A stretch of DNA of 5,746 bases from positions 1 through 5,746 of the forward strand of contig WTKG01000001.1 in the NCBI GenBank assembly GCA_011524475.1, read 5' to 3'. The notes below the pieces were generated by a model, which was given only the letters and a program-made list of their open reading frames with translations, did no database searches and was not told the DNA's origin. The position numbers and the translations under genes are program-made. Within the stretch, counting starts at the first letter, position 1. The number at the start of each line of letters is the position of its first letter. The DNA comes from Demequinaceae bacterium. GTDB taxonomy: Bacteria > Actinomycetota > Actinomycetes > Actinomycetales > Demequinaceae. Below are positions 1 through 5,746 of this stretch, piece after piece.

Positions 1-41
1 AAGCTGTTCCTCTCGAGGAGTACGAGACCCCCAAGGAGTAG
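1..41 (+). CDS. rpoC: RNA polymerase beta' subunit, last 12 codons (partial, 5' end outside window)
   Basis: Reading from base 3 gives the peptide AVPLEEYETPKE followed by a TAG stop at 39-41. Actinobacterial RpoC proteins end in a short acidic tail of the type A-V-P-L-(D/E)-(D/E)-Y, and in this phylum rpoBC lies directly upstream of rpsL, so both sequence and position fit. RpoC is the beta' subunit of RNA polymerase; it carries the catalytic Mg-binding loop, which lies far upstream of this fragment. Only the C-terminal tail is present, so nothing can be said about the rest of the protein. The identification rests on a 12-residue match recalled from the family plus synteny. It is likely but not proven. 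Confidence 0.8.
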   Translation, partial: AVPLEEYETPKE

Positions 42-89
42 CACGGATAGGCGTGTGCACGGGTCGCCTCGATTCGTTGCGCTGTCACG

Positions 90-119
90 TTGACGGCATG
101 GCAGCGCTTCGGGTACCGT
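90..119 (+). promoter_or_regulatory. Candidate housekeeping promoter for the str operon
   Basis: TTGACG at 90-95 (five of six bases of the TTGACA -35 consensus) is followed after 18 nt by TACCGT at 114-119, which fits the TANNNT form of actinobacterial -10 boxes. Transcription would start near 125-127, giving an rpsL leader of about 130 nt that contains the conserved element at 172-222. The -35 is good and the -10 is only fair. A hairpin with a T-rich tail lies just downstream (130-152), which complicates the picture. Confidence 0.4.
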
Positions 120-129
120 AGGTGGCCGT

Positions 130-152
130 GCCCGCGCCGTCGGGCTTCTTTT
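130..152 (+). terminator. Small hairpin with T-rich tail; possible rpoBC terminator
   Basis: GCCCG (130-134) pairs perfectly with CGGGC (141-145) around a 6-nt loop and is followed by TTCTTTT (146-152), the layout of an intrinsic terminator. It is about 90 bp after the rpoC stop. The stem is only 5 bp, so it may be weak. If the promoter at 90-119 is real, this hairpin would also lie at the very 5' end of the rpsL transcript, where it could protect the end of the RNA instead of terminating. A second, weaker inverted repeat (AGGCG 49-53 / CGCCT 65-69) lies nearer rpoC. Confidence 0.35.
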
Positions 153-171
153 GCTGTGCACCTAGTGCGCA

Positions 172-222
172 GTGCACCACCAGGTGCGACACGCCCGGGC
201 GCGGGGGTCGGACCACGGACAT
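172..222 (+). promoter_or_regulatory. Conserved leader element, copy 1 (upstream of rpsL)
   Basis: This GC-rich block is repeated upstream of rpsJ at 4691-4741. Aligned without gaps, 181-211 matches 4700-4730 at 28 of 31 positions, and a GACAT (218-222) recurs at exactly the same distance. At the 5' edge, GCACC (174-178) pairs with GGTGC (183-187) around the loop ACCA. The other copy forms the equivalent hairpin with a swapped base pair. A second mini-hairpin CGC-CCGG-GCG occupies 192-201. The element ends 37 nt before the rpsL GTG start. A role as a leader RNA or protein-binding site controlling ribosomal-protein operons is inference; the ligand is unknown. Confidence 0.6.
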
Positions 223-250
223 ACGCGTAAGTCTCACATTTACGAACAAC

Positions 251-257
251 GGAGAAG
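251..257 (+). promoter_or_regulatory. Ribosome binding site that fixes the rpsL GTG start
   Basis: GGAGAAG at 251-257 places a GGAG core 5 nt upstream of the GTG at 260. The reading frame is open upstream as far as base 122, so this site and the S12 family N-terminus decide the start. Confidence 0.8.
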
Positions 258-259
258 TA

Positions 260-634
260 GTGCCCACGATTCAGCAACTGGTGCGTAAGGGTCGCCAGGC
301 GAAAGCCTCGAAGACCAAGACGCCTGCCCTTAAGTCGAGCCCGCAGCGGCGTGGAGTGTGTACGCGTGTATACGCGACCACTCCCAAGAAGCCTAATTCT
401 GCTTTGCGTAAGGTGGCGCGTGTGCGCTTGTCTTCCGGTATTGAGGTGACGGCCTACATCCCCGGTGAGGGCCACAACCTCCAAGAGCACTCGATTGTGC
501 TCGTGCGTGGTGGGCGTGTAAAGGACCTGCCTGGTGTGCGCTACAAGATCGTGCGCGGTTCCTTGGACACCCAGGGAGTGAAGGGTCGCCAGCAGGCGCG
601 TAGTCGTTATGGCGCAAAGAGGGAGAAGAAGTAA
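260..634 (+). CDS. rpsL: 30S ribosomal protein S12
   Basis: S12 lies at the interface side of the 30S subunit and helps monitor codon-anticodon pairing in the decoding centre. The product is 124 residues, the usual bacterial length, and starts M(GTG)[10 protein letters not shown] as expected. Family landmarks are present: [13 protein letters not shown] at about residues 40-52, the [11 protein letters not shown] block at about 68-78, and [13 protein letters not shown] at about 83-95. Lys43 and Lys88, whose substitution gives streptomycin resistance in other bacteria, are both Lys, so nothing here predicts resistance at these sites. Asp89, methylthiolated in E. coli S12, is also present. It is the first gene of the str operon. 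Its stop TAA (632-634) overlaps the rpsG ATG by one base, which suggests translational coupling. The frame extends upstream without a stop, but residues encoded before 260 do not belong to S12. Confidence 0.97.
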   Translation: MPTIQQLVRKGRQAKASKTKTPALKSSPQRRGVCTRVYATTPKKPNSALRKVARVRLSSGIEVTAYIPGEGHNLQEHSIVLVRGGRVKDLPGVRYKIVRGSLDTQGVKGRQQARSRYGAKREKK

Positions 635-1104
635 TGCCCCGTAAAGGACCGGCTCCTAAGCGCCCCATTATTAACGACCCCGTTTTTGGTGCGCCTGTGG
701 TGAGCCAACTCATTAACAAAGTTCTCCGTGATGGTAAGAAGTCTGTTGCCGAGGCAATTGTCTACGGCGCTTTGACGAGTGTCGGTGAAAAGGCGGGGCA
801 AGATCCGGTGTCTGTGTTGAAGCGGGCGCTCGACAACGTCCGTCCGTCGCTAGAGGTGCGTTCCCGCCGCGTGGGTGGAGCCACGTACCAAGTGCCGGTG
901 GATGTGCGCCCTGCTCGCGCCAACACCTTGGCGCTGCGCTGGCTGGTGGATTTTGCACGGCAACGTCGTGAAAACACCATGACGGAGCGTCTTACGAACG
1001 AAATTTTGGATGCTTCCAACGGCCTTGGTGCCGCAGTGAAGCGTCGCGAAGACATGCACAAGATGGCGGAGTCCAACAAGGCCTTCGCTGACTACCGCTG
1101 GTAA
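634..1104 (+). CDS. rpsG: 30S ribosomal protein S7
   Basis: S7 is a primary 16S rRNA-binding protein that nucleates assembly of the 30S head and lines the E site. The product has 156 residues, the standard bacterial length, and shows the family N-terminus [10 protein letters not shown], the core [24 protein letters not shown] (about residues 67-90), and [20 protein letters not shown] at the C-terminus. The ATG at 634 shares its A with the rpsL stop codon, and a GGGAG at 621-625 inside the end of rpsL sits 8 nt upstream, so translation is probably coupled. In E. coli S7 is the str operon repressor and binds the rpsL-rpsG spacer. Here there is no spacer, so that mechanism cannot operate in the same form. 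No truncation or odd residue was seen. Confidence 0.97.
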   Translation: MPRKGPAPKRPIINDPVFGAPVVSQLINKVLRDGKKSVAEAIVYGALTSVGEKAGQDPVSVLKRALDNVRPSLEVRSRRVGGATYQVPVDVRPARANTLALRWLVDFARQRRENTMTERLTNEILDASNGLGAAVKRREDMHKMAESNKAFADYRW

Positions 1105-1131
1105 GCGTACCGAGGAACGAGGAGAACCCCC

Positions 1132-3234
1132 GTGGCACAGGACGTGCTCACCGACCTGACGAAGGTCCGCAATATCGGCATCATGGCGCACATTGATGCT
1201 GGCAAAACCACCACCACTGAACGCATCTTGTTCTACACCGGAATCACCTACAAGATCGGCGAGGTGCACGACGGGGCTGCAACCATGGATCACATGGCGC
1301 AGGAGCAGGAACGCGGCATCACTATTACTTCTGCTGCGACCACGTGTTTTTGGGACGACAACCAGATCAACATCATCGACACTCCGGGTCACGTTGACTT
1401 CACCGTAGAGGTCGAGCGCTCGCTGCGAGTGCTGGATGGAGCGGTTGCGGTTTTTGACGGCAAAGAAGGTGTGGAGCCTCAGTCGGAGACAGTGTGGCGC
1501 CAGGCAGACAAGTACAACGTTCCGCGTATCTGCTTTGTGAACAAGATGGACAAGTTGGGCGCCGATTTCTACTTCACGGTGCAGACCATTAAGGACCGCC
1601 TCAAGGCAAAGCCGCTTCCGTTGCAGATTCCCATTGGGGCAGAGAACGACTTTATTGGAGTTGTGGACCTGCTCGAGATGCGCGCACTTGTGTGGCGCGG
1701 TGAGACTGGTCTTGGTGAAGCGTACGAAGTGGAAGAGATCCCCGCTGACCTGCAGGCCAAAGCTGAAGAGTTCCGGGCGGAACTGCTGGAGGCCGTTGCC
1801 GAGACAGACGATGTGTTGTTGGAGAAATATCTCGGTGGGGAAGAGCTCACGGTAGAAGAGATCAAGGGCGCGGTGCGCAAGATCACTATTGCTGGCGAAG
1901 GCTACCCGGTGCTGTGTGGTTCTGCGTTTAAGAACAAGGGCGTGCAGCCGATGCTGGACGCTGTCGTGGACTACCTGCCCAGCCCGTTGGACGTGCCGTC
2001 CATTAGCGGTCACCAGGTGGACGACGAAGAGGTGGCGATTGAACGTAAGTCGGATGCCTCGGAGCCTTTTGCCGCCCTGGCATTCAAGGTGGTGACGCAC
2101 CCGTTCTTTGGAAAGCTCACGTACGTGCGCGTGTACTCAGGTTCTTTGGAGTCCGGTGCGCAGGTTCTCAACTCCACTAAGGGGAAGAAGGAGCGCGTCG
2201 GGAAGATGTTCCAGATGCACTCCAACAAAGAGAACCCGGTAGATGCCGTTTCCGCGGGACACATTTATGCGGTGATTGGTCTGAAGGACACCACGACGGG
2301 CGACACCTTGTGCGCAGCGTCTGACCCGGTGGTTCTCGAATCTATGACCTTCCCCGAGCCAGTGATCTCGGTGGCGGTGGAGCCTAAGACCAAGGGCGAC
2401 CAAGAGAAGATGTCGGTCGCAATCCAGAAACTTGCAGAAGAAGACCCCACGTTCCGCGTCAACCTTGACGACGAGACGGGCCAGACCATCATTGCTGGCA
2501 TGGGCGAACTTCACCTGGACATCATTATTGACCGGATGAAGCGCGAGTTTAAGGTCGAAGCCAACGTCGGTAAGCCACAGGTGGCTTACCGCGAGACGAT
2601 CCGCACCAGTGTGGAAAAGGCTGACTACACCCACAAAAAGCAGACCGGTGGTTCTGGGCAGTTTGCCAAAGTGCAGGTCACGCTTGAGCCGCTCGATATT
2701 TCGGGCGAGACTCTTTACGAATTTGATAACTCGGTTACGGGTGGACGCATCCCGCGTGAATACATACCGTCGGTAGACGCAGGTATTCAGGCGGCGATGG
2801 AGCTCGGCATTCTTGCCGGTTTCCCCGTGGTTGGAGTCAAGGCCACTCTGCTCGACGGTCAGTACCACGACGTCGACTCGTCAGAGATGGCATTTAAGAT
2901 TGCCGGTTCGATGGTGTTCAAGGAGGCCGCACGTAAGGCCAACCCTGTGCTCCTGGAGCCGGTGATGGCCGTCGAAGTACGTACCCCTGAGGATTACATG
3001 GGTGACGTGATCGGCGACCTGAATTCACGCCGTGGCCAGGTCAACTCTATGGAGGAGGCCCACGGAGTGAAGGTGATTAATTCTCTCGTGCCGTTGTCGG
3101 AAATGTTTGGATATGTGGGGGACTTGCGTTCGAAGACGCAGGGTCGCGCCGTATATTCCATGCAGTTCGACAGCTACGCGGAGGTTCCCAAGGCTGTTGC
3201 CGAGGAAATCATTGCAAAGACCCGGGGCGAGTAG
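1132..3234 (+). CDS. fusA: Elongation factor G (EF-G), translational GTPase
   Basis: EF-G drives translocation of tRNA and mRNA after peptide-bond formation and, with ribosome recycling factor, splits spent ribosomes. The product is 700 residues, typical for the family. GTPase motifs: G1 AHIDAGKT at 19-26, G2 RGITI at 61-65, G3 DTPGH at 83-87 with catalytic His87, G4 NKMD at 137-140, and G5 GSAFK at about 263-267. Domains II to V follow, roughly 300-400, 405-480, 482-605 and 606-695. The domain IV tip motif YHDVDS includes His579, which matches the E. coli tip His583. The start is GTG, 7 nt after GAGGAG (1119-1124), and the gap after rpsG is only 27 nt, so it is co-transcribed. One deviation: the switch I segment reads MDHMAQEQ, where E. 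coli EF-G has MDWMEQEQ. The full set of motifs argues for canonical EF-G, not a ribosome-protection paralogue such as TetM. Confidence 0.97.
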   Translation: MAQDVLTDLTKVRNIGIMAHIDAGKTTTTERILFYTGITYKIGEVHDGAATMDHMAQEQERGITITSAATTCFWDDNQINIIDTPGHVDFTVEVERSLRVLDGAVAVFDGKEGVEPQSETVWRQADKYNVPRICFVNKMDKLGADFYFTVQTIKDRLKAKPLPLQIPIGAENDFIGVVDLLEMRALVWRGETGLGEAYEVEEIPADLQAKAEEFRAELLEAVAETDDVLLEKYLGGEELTVEEIKGAVRKITIAGEGYPVLCGSAFKNKGVQPMLDAVVDYLPSPLDVPSISGHQVDDEEVAIERKSDASEPFAALAFKVVTHPFFGKLTYVRVYSGSLESGAQVLNSTKGKKERVGKMFQMHSNKENPVDAVSAGHIYAVIGLKDTTTGDTLCAASDPVVLESMTFPEPVISVAVEPKTKGDQEKMSVAIQKLAEEDPTFRVNLDDETGQTIIAGMGELHLDIIIDRMKREFKVEANVGKPQVAYRETIRTSVEKADYTHKKQTGGSGQFAKVQVTLEPLDISGETLYEFDNSVTGGRIPREYIPSVDAGIQAAMELGILAGFPVVGVKATLLDGQYHDVDSSEMAFKIAGSMVFKEAARKANPVLLEPVMAVEVRTPEDYMGDVIGDLNSRRGQVNSMEEAHGVKVINSLVPLSEMFGYVGDLRSKTQGRAVYSMQFDSYAEVPKAVAEEIIAKTRGE

Positions 3235-3349
3235 TCCCCACCGGTTGGAATACGAAAAGGAATACGACCAGTAGGAGAAGACGAGCTTCAACTGGCATCG
3301 CGCCAGCGTAAGTCTGATTTTCTACCCAGTATCAGAAGGAGAAAACCCC
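3235..3349 (+). promoter_or_regulatory. fusA-tuf spacer with direct repeat and small inverted repeat
   Basis: This 115-nt spacer is long for the operon. It contains GGAATACGA twice (3247-3255 and 3259-3267, period 12 nt). It also contains an inverted repeat CTGGC (3292-3296) / GCCAG (3302-3306) with a 5-nt loop. The 10-mer GCGTAAGTCT (3306-3315) is also found in the rpsL leader at 225-234. The tuf ribosome binding site AGAAGGAG lies at 3334-3341, 8 nt from the ATG. No convincing -35/-10 pair was found, so a separate tuf promoter or a processing site is possible but unsupported. There is no strong terminator before tuf. Confidence 0.4.
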
Positions 3350-4540
3350 ATGGCTAAGGCCAAGTTCGAGCGGACCAAACCGCACGTGAACATCGGGACC
3401 ATCGGTCACGTCGACCACGGTAAGACGACGCTGACCGCTGCGATTTCGAAGGTTCTACATGACAAGTACCCCGAGCTCAACCCTTTCACGCCTTTCGATG
3501 AGATCGACAAGGCGCCGGAGGAGAAAGAGCGCGGTATCACGATTAACATCGCTCACATTGAGTACGAGACTGAGAAGCGCCACTACGCACACGTGGATGC
3601 TCCTGGTCACGCTGACTACATCAAGAACATGATCACCGGTGCCGCCCAGATGGATGGCGCGATCCTGGTGGTTGCTGCGACCGATGGCCCGATGGCACAG
3701 ACTCGTGAGCACGTGCTGCTCGCGAAGCAGGTGGGCGTTCCCTACCTGCTCGTGGCACTCAACAAGTCCGACATGGTGGACGACGAGGAGATCCTTGAAC
3801 TCGTGGAGGTAGAGGTGCGTGAGCTTCTCTCTTCCCAGGGATTCGATGGTGACAACGCTCCGGTGATCAAGGTATCGGCGCTTAAGGCGCTCGAGGGTGA
3901 CGCTGAGTGGGTCAAGACTGTTGAGGACCTCATGGACGCCGTGGACGAGAACGTCCCGGAGCCTACGCGTGACCTGGACAAGCCGTTCTTGATGCCGGTG
4001 GAGGACGTCTTCACGATTACTGGTCGTGGAACCGTCGTCACAGGCAAGGTCGAGCGCGGAACCCTCAAGGTCAACTCTGAAGTGGAAATCCTGGGTATCC
4101 GTGAGGCACAGACCACCACGGTGACTGGTATTGAGACCTTCCACAAGGAGATGACGGAATGCCAGGCAGGTGACAACACCGGTCTGCTTCTGCGTGGAAC
4201 CAAGCGTGAGGACGTCGAGCGCGGTCAGGTAGTGGTTGCCCCGGGAAGCACCACCCCGCACACGGAGTTCGAGGGCAAGGTCTACATCCTCAACAAGGAT
4301 GAGGGTGGCCGCCACAACCCGTTCTACACGAACTACCGTCCCCAGTTCTACATCCGTACCACGGACGTGACCGGCGTTATCTCGTTGCCTGAGGGCACCG
4401 AGATGGTGATGCCCGGTGACACGACCGAGATGAAGGTAGAACTCATCCAGCCCATTGCTCTCGAAGAGGGCCAGGGCTTCGCGATCCGTGAAGGTGGCCG
4501 TACTGTCGGCTCCGGCACGGTGACCAAGATCCTTAAGTAG
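3350..4540 (+). CDS. tuf: Elongation factor Tu (EF-Tu)
   Basis: EF-Tu in its GTP form carries aminoacyl-tRNA to the ribosomal A site. The product is 396 residues, normal for Actinomycetota. Motifs: G1 GHVDHGKT at 19-26, switch I RGITI at 61-65, G3 DAPGH at 83-87 with catalytic His87 (E. coli His84), G4 NKSD at 138-141, and G5 SALK at 176-179. Beta-barrel domains II and III follow, from about 210 to 300 and 305 to 396, including [13 protein letters not shown] and a C-terminus ending [11 protein letters not shown]. The ATG at 3350 is 8 nt from a near-perfect AGAAGGAG. It is probably the last gene of the str operon, since a strong hairpin starts 8 nt after its stop. No truncation or unusual key residue was seen. 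A second tuf copy elsewhere in the genome cannot be excluded. Confidence 0.98.
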   Translation: MAKAKFERTKPHVNIGTIGHVDHGKTTLTAAISKVLHDKYPELNPFTPFDEIDKAPEEKERGITINIAHIEYETEKRHYAHVDAPGHADYIKNMITGAAQMDGAILVVAATDGPMAQTREHVLLAKQVGVPYLLVALNKSDMVDDEEILELVEVEVRELLSSQGFDGDNAPVIKVSALKALEGDAEWVKTVEDLMDAVDENVPEPTRDLDKPFLMPVEDVFTITGRGTVVTGKVERGTLKVNSEVEILGIREAQTTTVTGIETFHKEMTECQAGDNTGLLLRGTKREDVERGQVVVAPGSTTPHTEFEGKVYILNKDEGGRHNPFYTNYRPQFYIRTTDVTGVISLPEGTEMVMPGDTTEMKVELIQPIALEEGQGFAIREGGRTVGSGTVTKILK

Positions 4541-4548
4541 TACACATT

Positions 4549-4580
4549 CACGCGGGGCCTGGGTAACTGGGCCCCGCGTG
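4549..4580 (+). terminator. Rho-independent-like terminator after tuf
   Basis: CACGCGGGGCC (4549-4559) and GGCCCCGCGTG (4570-4580) form a perfect 11-bp, nearly all-GC stem around a 10-nt loop, 8 nt after the tuf stop. There is no U-tract afterwards, which is common for actinobacterial terminators. It probably ends the str operon and makes rpsJ depend on its own promoter. Confidence 0.8.
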
Positions 4581-4690
4581 CGTGTCCATGTCAATTGGCG
4601 TGGATGCAAAATTTCTGGCACACTATTGCGGCTGTCACATTCGGCAGCCACTGAGTTACGTTCCCATCACCCACGGTGTCAAGGGCACAT
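4581..4690 (+). promoter_or_regulatory. Presumed promoter region of the S10 operon
   Basis: No gene is supported here. Because a strong terminator precedes it, a promoter is expected. Candidate pieces are TTGGCG (4595-4600), CACTAT (4621-4626, but 20 nt from the former, longer than usual) and TACGTT (4657-4662, fits TANNNT but lacks a good -35). None is convincing, so the start site is not assigned. A small inverted repeat GGCTG (4630-4634) / CAGCC (4645-4649) is also present. Confidence 0.3.
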
Positions 4691-4741
4691 GTCCGCCATC
4701 AGGCGCGACACGCCCGAGCGCGGGGGGCGGCGGCGTGACAT
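4691..4741 (+). promoter_or_regulatory. Conserved leader element, copy 2 (upstream of rpsJ)
   Basis: This is the second copy of the block at 172-222. Core 4700-4730 matches 181-211 at 28 of 31 positions, and the GACAT at 4737-4741 keeps the same spacing. The 5'-edge hairpin here is CGCC (4694-4697) / GGCG (4702-4705) with loop ATCA; its second pair is G-C where the rpsL copy has A-U. The mini-hairpin CGC-CCGA-GCG is at 4711-4720. A further pairing unique to this copy is CACGCC (4709-4714) with GGCGTG (4732-4737), so the fold of the 3' part is uncertain. The element ends 31 nt before the rpsJ start, close to the 37 nt seen for rpsL. Confidence 0.6.
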
Positions 4742-4772
4742 GAAGATTCATACGAGAGAAGGCAGAGCGACG

Positions 4773-5081
4773 ATGGCGGCACAGAAGATCCGCATTCGGT
4801 TGAAGAGCTATGACCATGAGGTCATTGACTCCTCGGCACGCAAGATCGTTGAAACAGTGACGCGCGCAGGCGCTTCGGTAGTGGGCCCTGTCCCGTTGCC
4901 GACGGAGAAAAACGTATTTTGCGTGATCCGCTCCCCTCACAAGTACAAGGACAGTCGCGAGCACTTTGAGATGCGCACCCATAAGCGCCTCATTGACATC
5001 GTGGACCCCACTCCGAAAGCGGTGGACTCCCTGATGCGCCTGGACTTGCCCGCAGACGTCAACATCGAAATCAAGCTCTAA
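4773..5081 (+). CDS. rpsJ: 30S ribosomal protein S10
   Basis: S10 belongs to the 30S head and, in its NusE role, joins the transcription antitermination complex. The product from the ATG at 4773 is [19 protein letters not shown]... and has 102 residues, matching the family length. Recognisable blocks are [18 protein letters not shown] (about 13-30), [29 protein letters not shown] (about 38-66) and [10 protein letters not shown] (about 67-76), with the conserved [12 protein letters not shown] end. The frame stays open far upstream with in-frame ATGs at 4689 and 4740. These would add residues not found in S10, and an AGAAGG at 4757-4762 (10 nt before 4773) supports the chosen start. It opens the S10 operon, and rplC follows after 27 nt. 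The leader element at 4691-4741 is the likely control site. Confidence 0.96.
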   Translation: MAAQKIRIRLKSYDHEVIDSSARKIVETVTRAGASVVGPVPLPTEKNVFCVIRSPHKYKDSREHFEMRTHKRLIDIVDPTPKAVDSLMRLDLPADVNIEIKL

Positions 5082-5108
5082 CGCGAGCAGTAACGAAGGA
5101 ACACGGAC

Positions 5109-5725
5109 ATGACTAGCAGCACCGCACAGCGCGACGTGGTCGCGTTGCTCGGCACGAAGCTCGGTATGACCCAGGTGTGGGACGCCGAGGGACGAGTGGT
5201 TCCTGTGACGGCCGTTCAGGTAGACACCAATGTTGTCACCCAGATCCGCACGGACGAGGCAGACGGCTACTCAGCTGTTCAATTTGCCTTTGGTGCGGTG
5301 GACCCTCGCCGGGTATCCCAGCCGATGAAGGGGCACTTTGACAAAGCAGGGGTCACTCCCCGTCGTCACCTTGCGGAGGTCCGTACTGCGAACGCATCTA
5401 CGTATGAGCTCGGTCAAGAGGTGGGTGCCGATGTGTTTGAGGCAGGAGCCCTGGTAGATGTCACTGGTACCACTAAGGGCAAGGGATTCGCGGGCACAAT
5501 GAAGCGTCACGGCTTCTCCGGTGTCGGGGCTTCTCACGGTGCTCACAAAAACCACCGCAAGCCAGGTTCCATCGGTGGAGCTTCCTACCCGGGTCGCGTG
5601 TTCCGCGGGTTGCGCATGGCTGGCCGCATGGGTAACGACCGTCGCACTATTCAGAATCTTGAGGTTCACAGTGTCGACGCCGACAAAGGCTTGCTTCTTA
5701 TCAAGGGAGCTGTGCCCGGTAACAA
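5109..5725 (+). CDS. rplC: 50S ribosomal protein L3 (3' end missing, cut by adapter)
   Basis: L3 binds 23S rRNA early in 50S assembly and sends a loop toward the peptidyl transferase centre. The ATG at 5109 lies 8 nt after GAAGGA (5095-5100). About 205 codons are genuine, and the true protein should continue for roughly another 10-16 residues. Landmarks: [20 protein letters not shown] near the N-terminus, [17 protein letters not shown] at about 120-136, HRKPGSIGG...[15 protein letters not shown] at about 149-173, and [10 protein letters not shown] just before the break. The E. coli methylated-Gln segment GQNQ is replaced by GGAS (156-159), so a PrmB-type modification is not expected. After base 5725 the frame reads into synthetic transposon-end sequence, so the apparent C-terminus NCLLYTS is not real. 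Interruption by a natural insertion is unlikely. Confidence 0.96.
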
Positions 5726-5746
5726 CTGTCTCTTATACACATCTGA
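5726..5746 (+). other. Synthetic Tn5 mosaic end / Nextera adapter remnant
   Basis: Bases 5726-5744 read CTGTCTCTTATACACATCT, the hyperactive-Tn5 mosaic end, a man-made hybrid of the IS50 outer and inner ends. The following GA (5745-5746) fits the start of the Nextera read 1 (i5-side) adapter and not the i7-side adapter, which continues CC. It interrupts rplC at the very edge of the window. This is library sequence left on a contig end, not part of the organism's genome. Confidence 0.97.

Noticed and set aside
81..91. GCTGTCAC(G/A)TT shared by the regions upstream of rpsL (81-91) and rpsJ (4631-4641)
   Set aside because: A 10 of 11 match between two regions of this size is not rare, and its distance to the conserved element differs (about 90 versus 60 nt), so common function is not supported.
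189..197. Resemblance of ACACGCCCG in the leader element to ACACCGCCCG of the 16S rRNA decoding region (possible rRNA mimicry)
   Set aside because: The match is short, needs a gap and is GC-rich; it does not exceed chance without supporting structure.
182..211. The shared leader element as a conserved coding sequence (it reads DTP-x-RGGR in the frame of the downstream gene in both copies)
   Set aside because: The three core differences fall at codon positions 1, 2 and 3, and two of them change the amino acid. Conservation is at the nucleotide level, and one of these changes is compensated in a hairpin. Shared frame can easily arise by chance.
122..259. N-terminal extension of rpsL (open frame continues to base 122)
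   Set aside because: S12 is normally 124 residues and starts [10 protein letters not shown], which matches the GTG at 260 with its own ribosome binding site. The upstream part is low-complexity translated leader.
850..2100. Long minus-strand open frame opposite rpsG/fusA, and a similar one at 3455-4651 opposite tuf
   Set aside because: They lie wholly antisense to clearly conserved genes, their translations resemble no family I know, and long antisense frames are common where codon third positions are GC-biased.
4604..4654. 16-codon ORF (ATG...TGA) as a leader peptide before rpsJ
   Set aside because: It has no Shine-Dalgarno-like sequence, lies in the likely promoter region and shows no run of regulatory codons.
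4578..4772. N-terminal extension of rpsJ from 4578, 4689 or 4740
   Set aside because: S10 is about 102 residues starting MA(A/G)QKIRIRLK, which fits the ATG at 4773. The added residues have no S10 counterpart.
5726..5744. A natural Tn5/IS50 insertion in rplC
   Set aside because: The sequence is the engineered mosaic end, not either natural IS50 end, it sits exactly at the window edge and is followed by adapter bases. rplC is also essential.

Overview
The window is a ribosomal-protein and elongation-factor locus from a member of the Actinomycetota. The evidence is: the order rpoC - rpsL - rpsG - fusA - tuf - rpsJ - rplC; two GTG starts (rpsL and fusA); the actinobacterial form of the RpoC C-terminus (AVPLEEY...) and of S12, S10 and EF-Tu; and a GC-rich terminator hairpin with no U-tract after tuf. 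Base composition looks only moderately GC-rich, so a lower-GC lineage (for example the Actinomycetaceae) is a reasonable guess, but the genus cannot be read from the sequence.

Layout: bases 1-41 are the last 12 codons of rpoC. Bases 42-259 form a leader with a plausible promoter, a small hairpin with a T-rich tail and a GC-rich conserved element. The str operon follows on the + strand: rpsL (S12), rpsG (S7, overlapping rpsL by one base), fusA (EF-G) after a 27-nt gap, and tuf (EF-Tu) after a 115-nt spacer. A strong perfect hairpin follows tuf. A 232-nt intergenic region then leads into the S10 operon: rpsJ (S10) and rplC (L3). All genes are on the + strand and all complete genes look intact and full length.

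The genes supply the small-subunit decoding and head proteins (S12, S7, S10), a large-subunit assembly protein (L3), and the two GTPases that deliver aminoacyl-tRNA and drive translocation. They are ordinary housekeeping genes. The most interesting signal is in the leaders. A block of about 50 nt is nearly identical upstream of rpsL (172-222) and rpsJ (4691-4741), with 28 of 31 identical bases in its core. A small hairpin at its 5' edge carries a compensatory base-pair change. This suggests a shared cis-acting RNA (or DNA) element that coordinates the str and S10 operons.

The right end of the window is not genomic. From base 5726 it reads into the synthetic Tn5 mosaic end used in Nextera-type libraries, so rplC is cut short by adapter sequence, not by biology.
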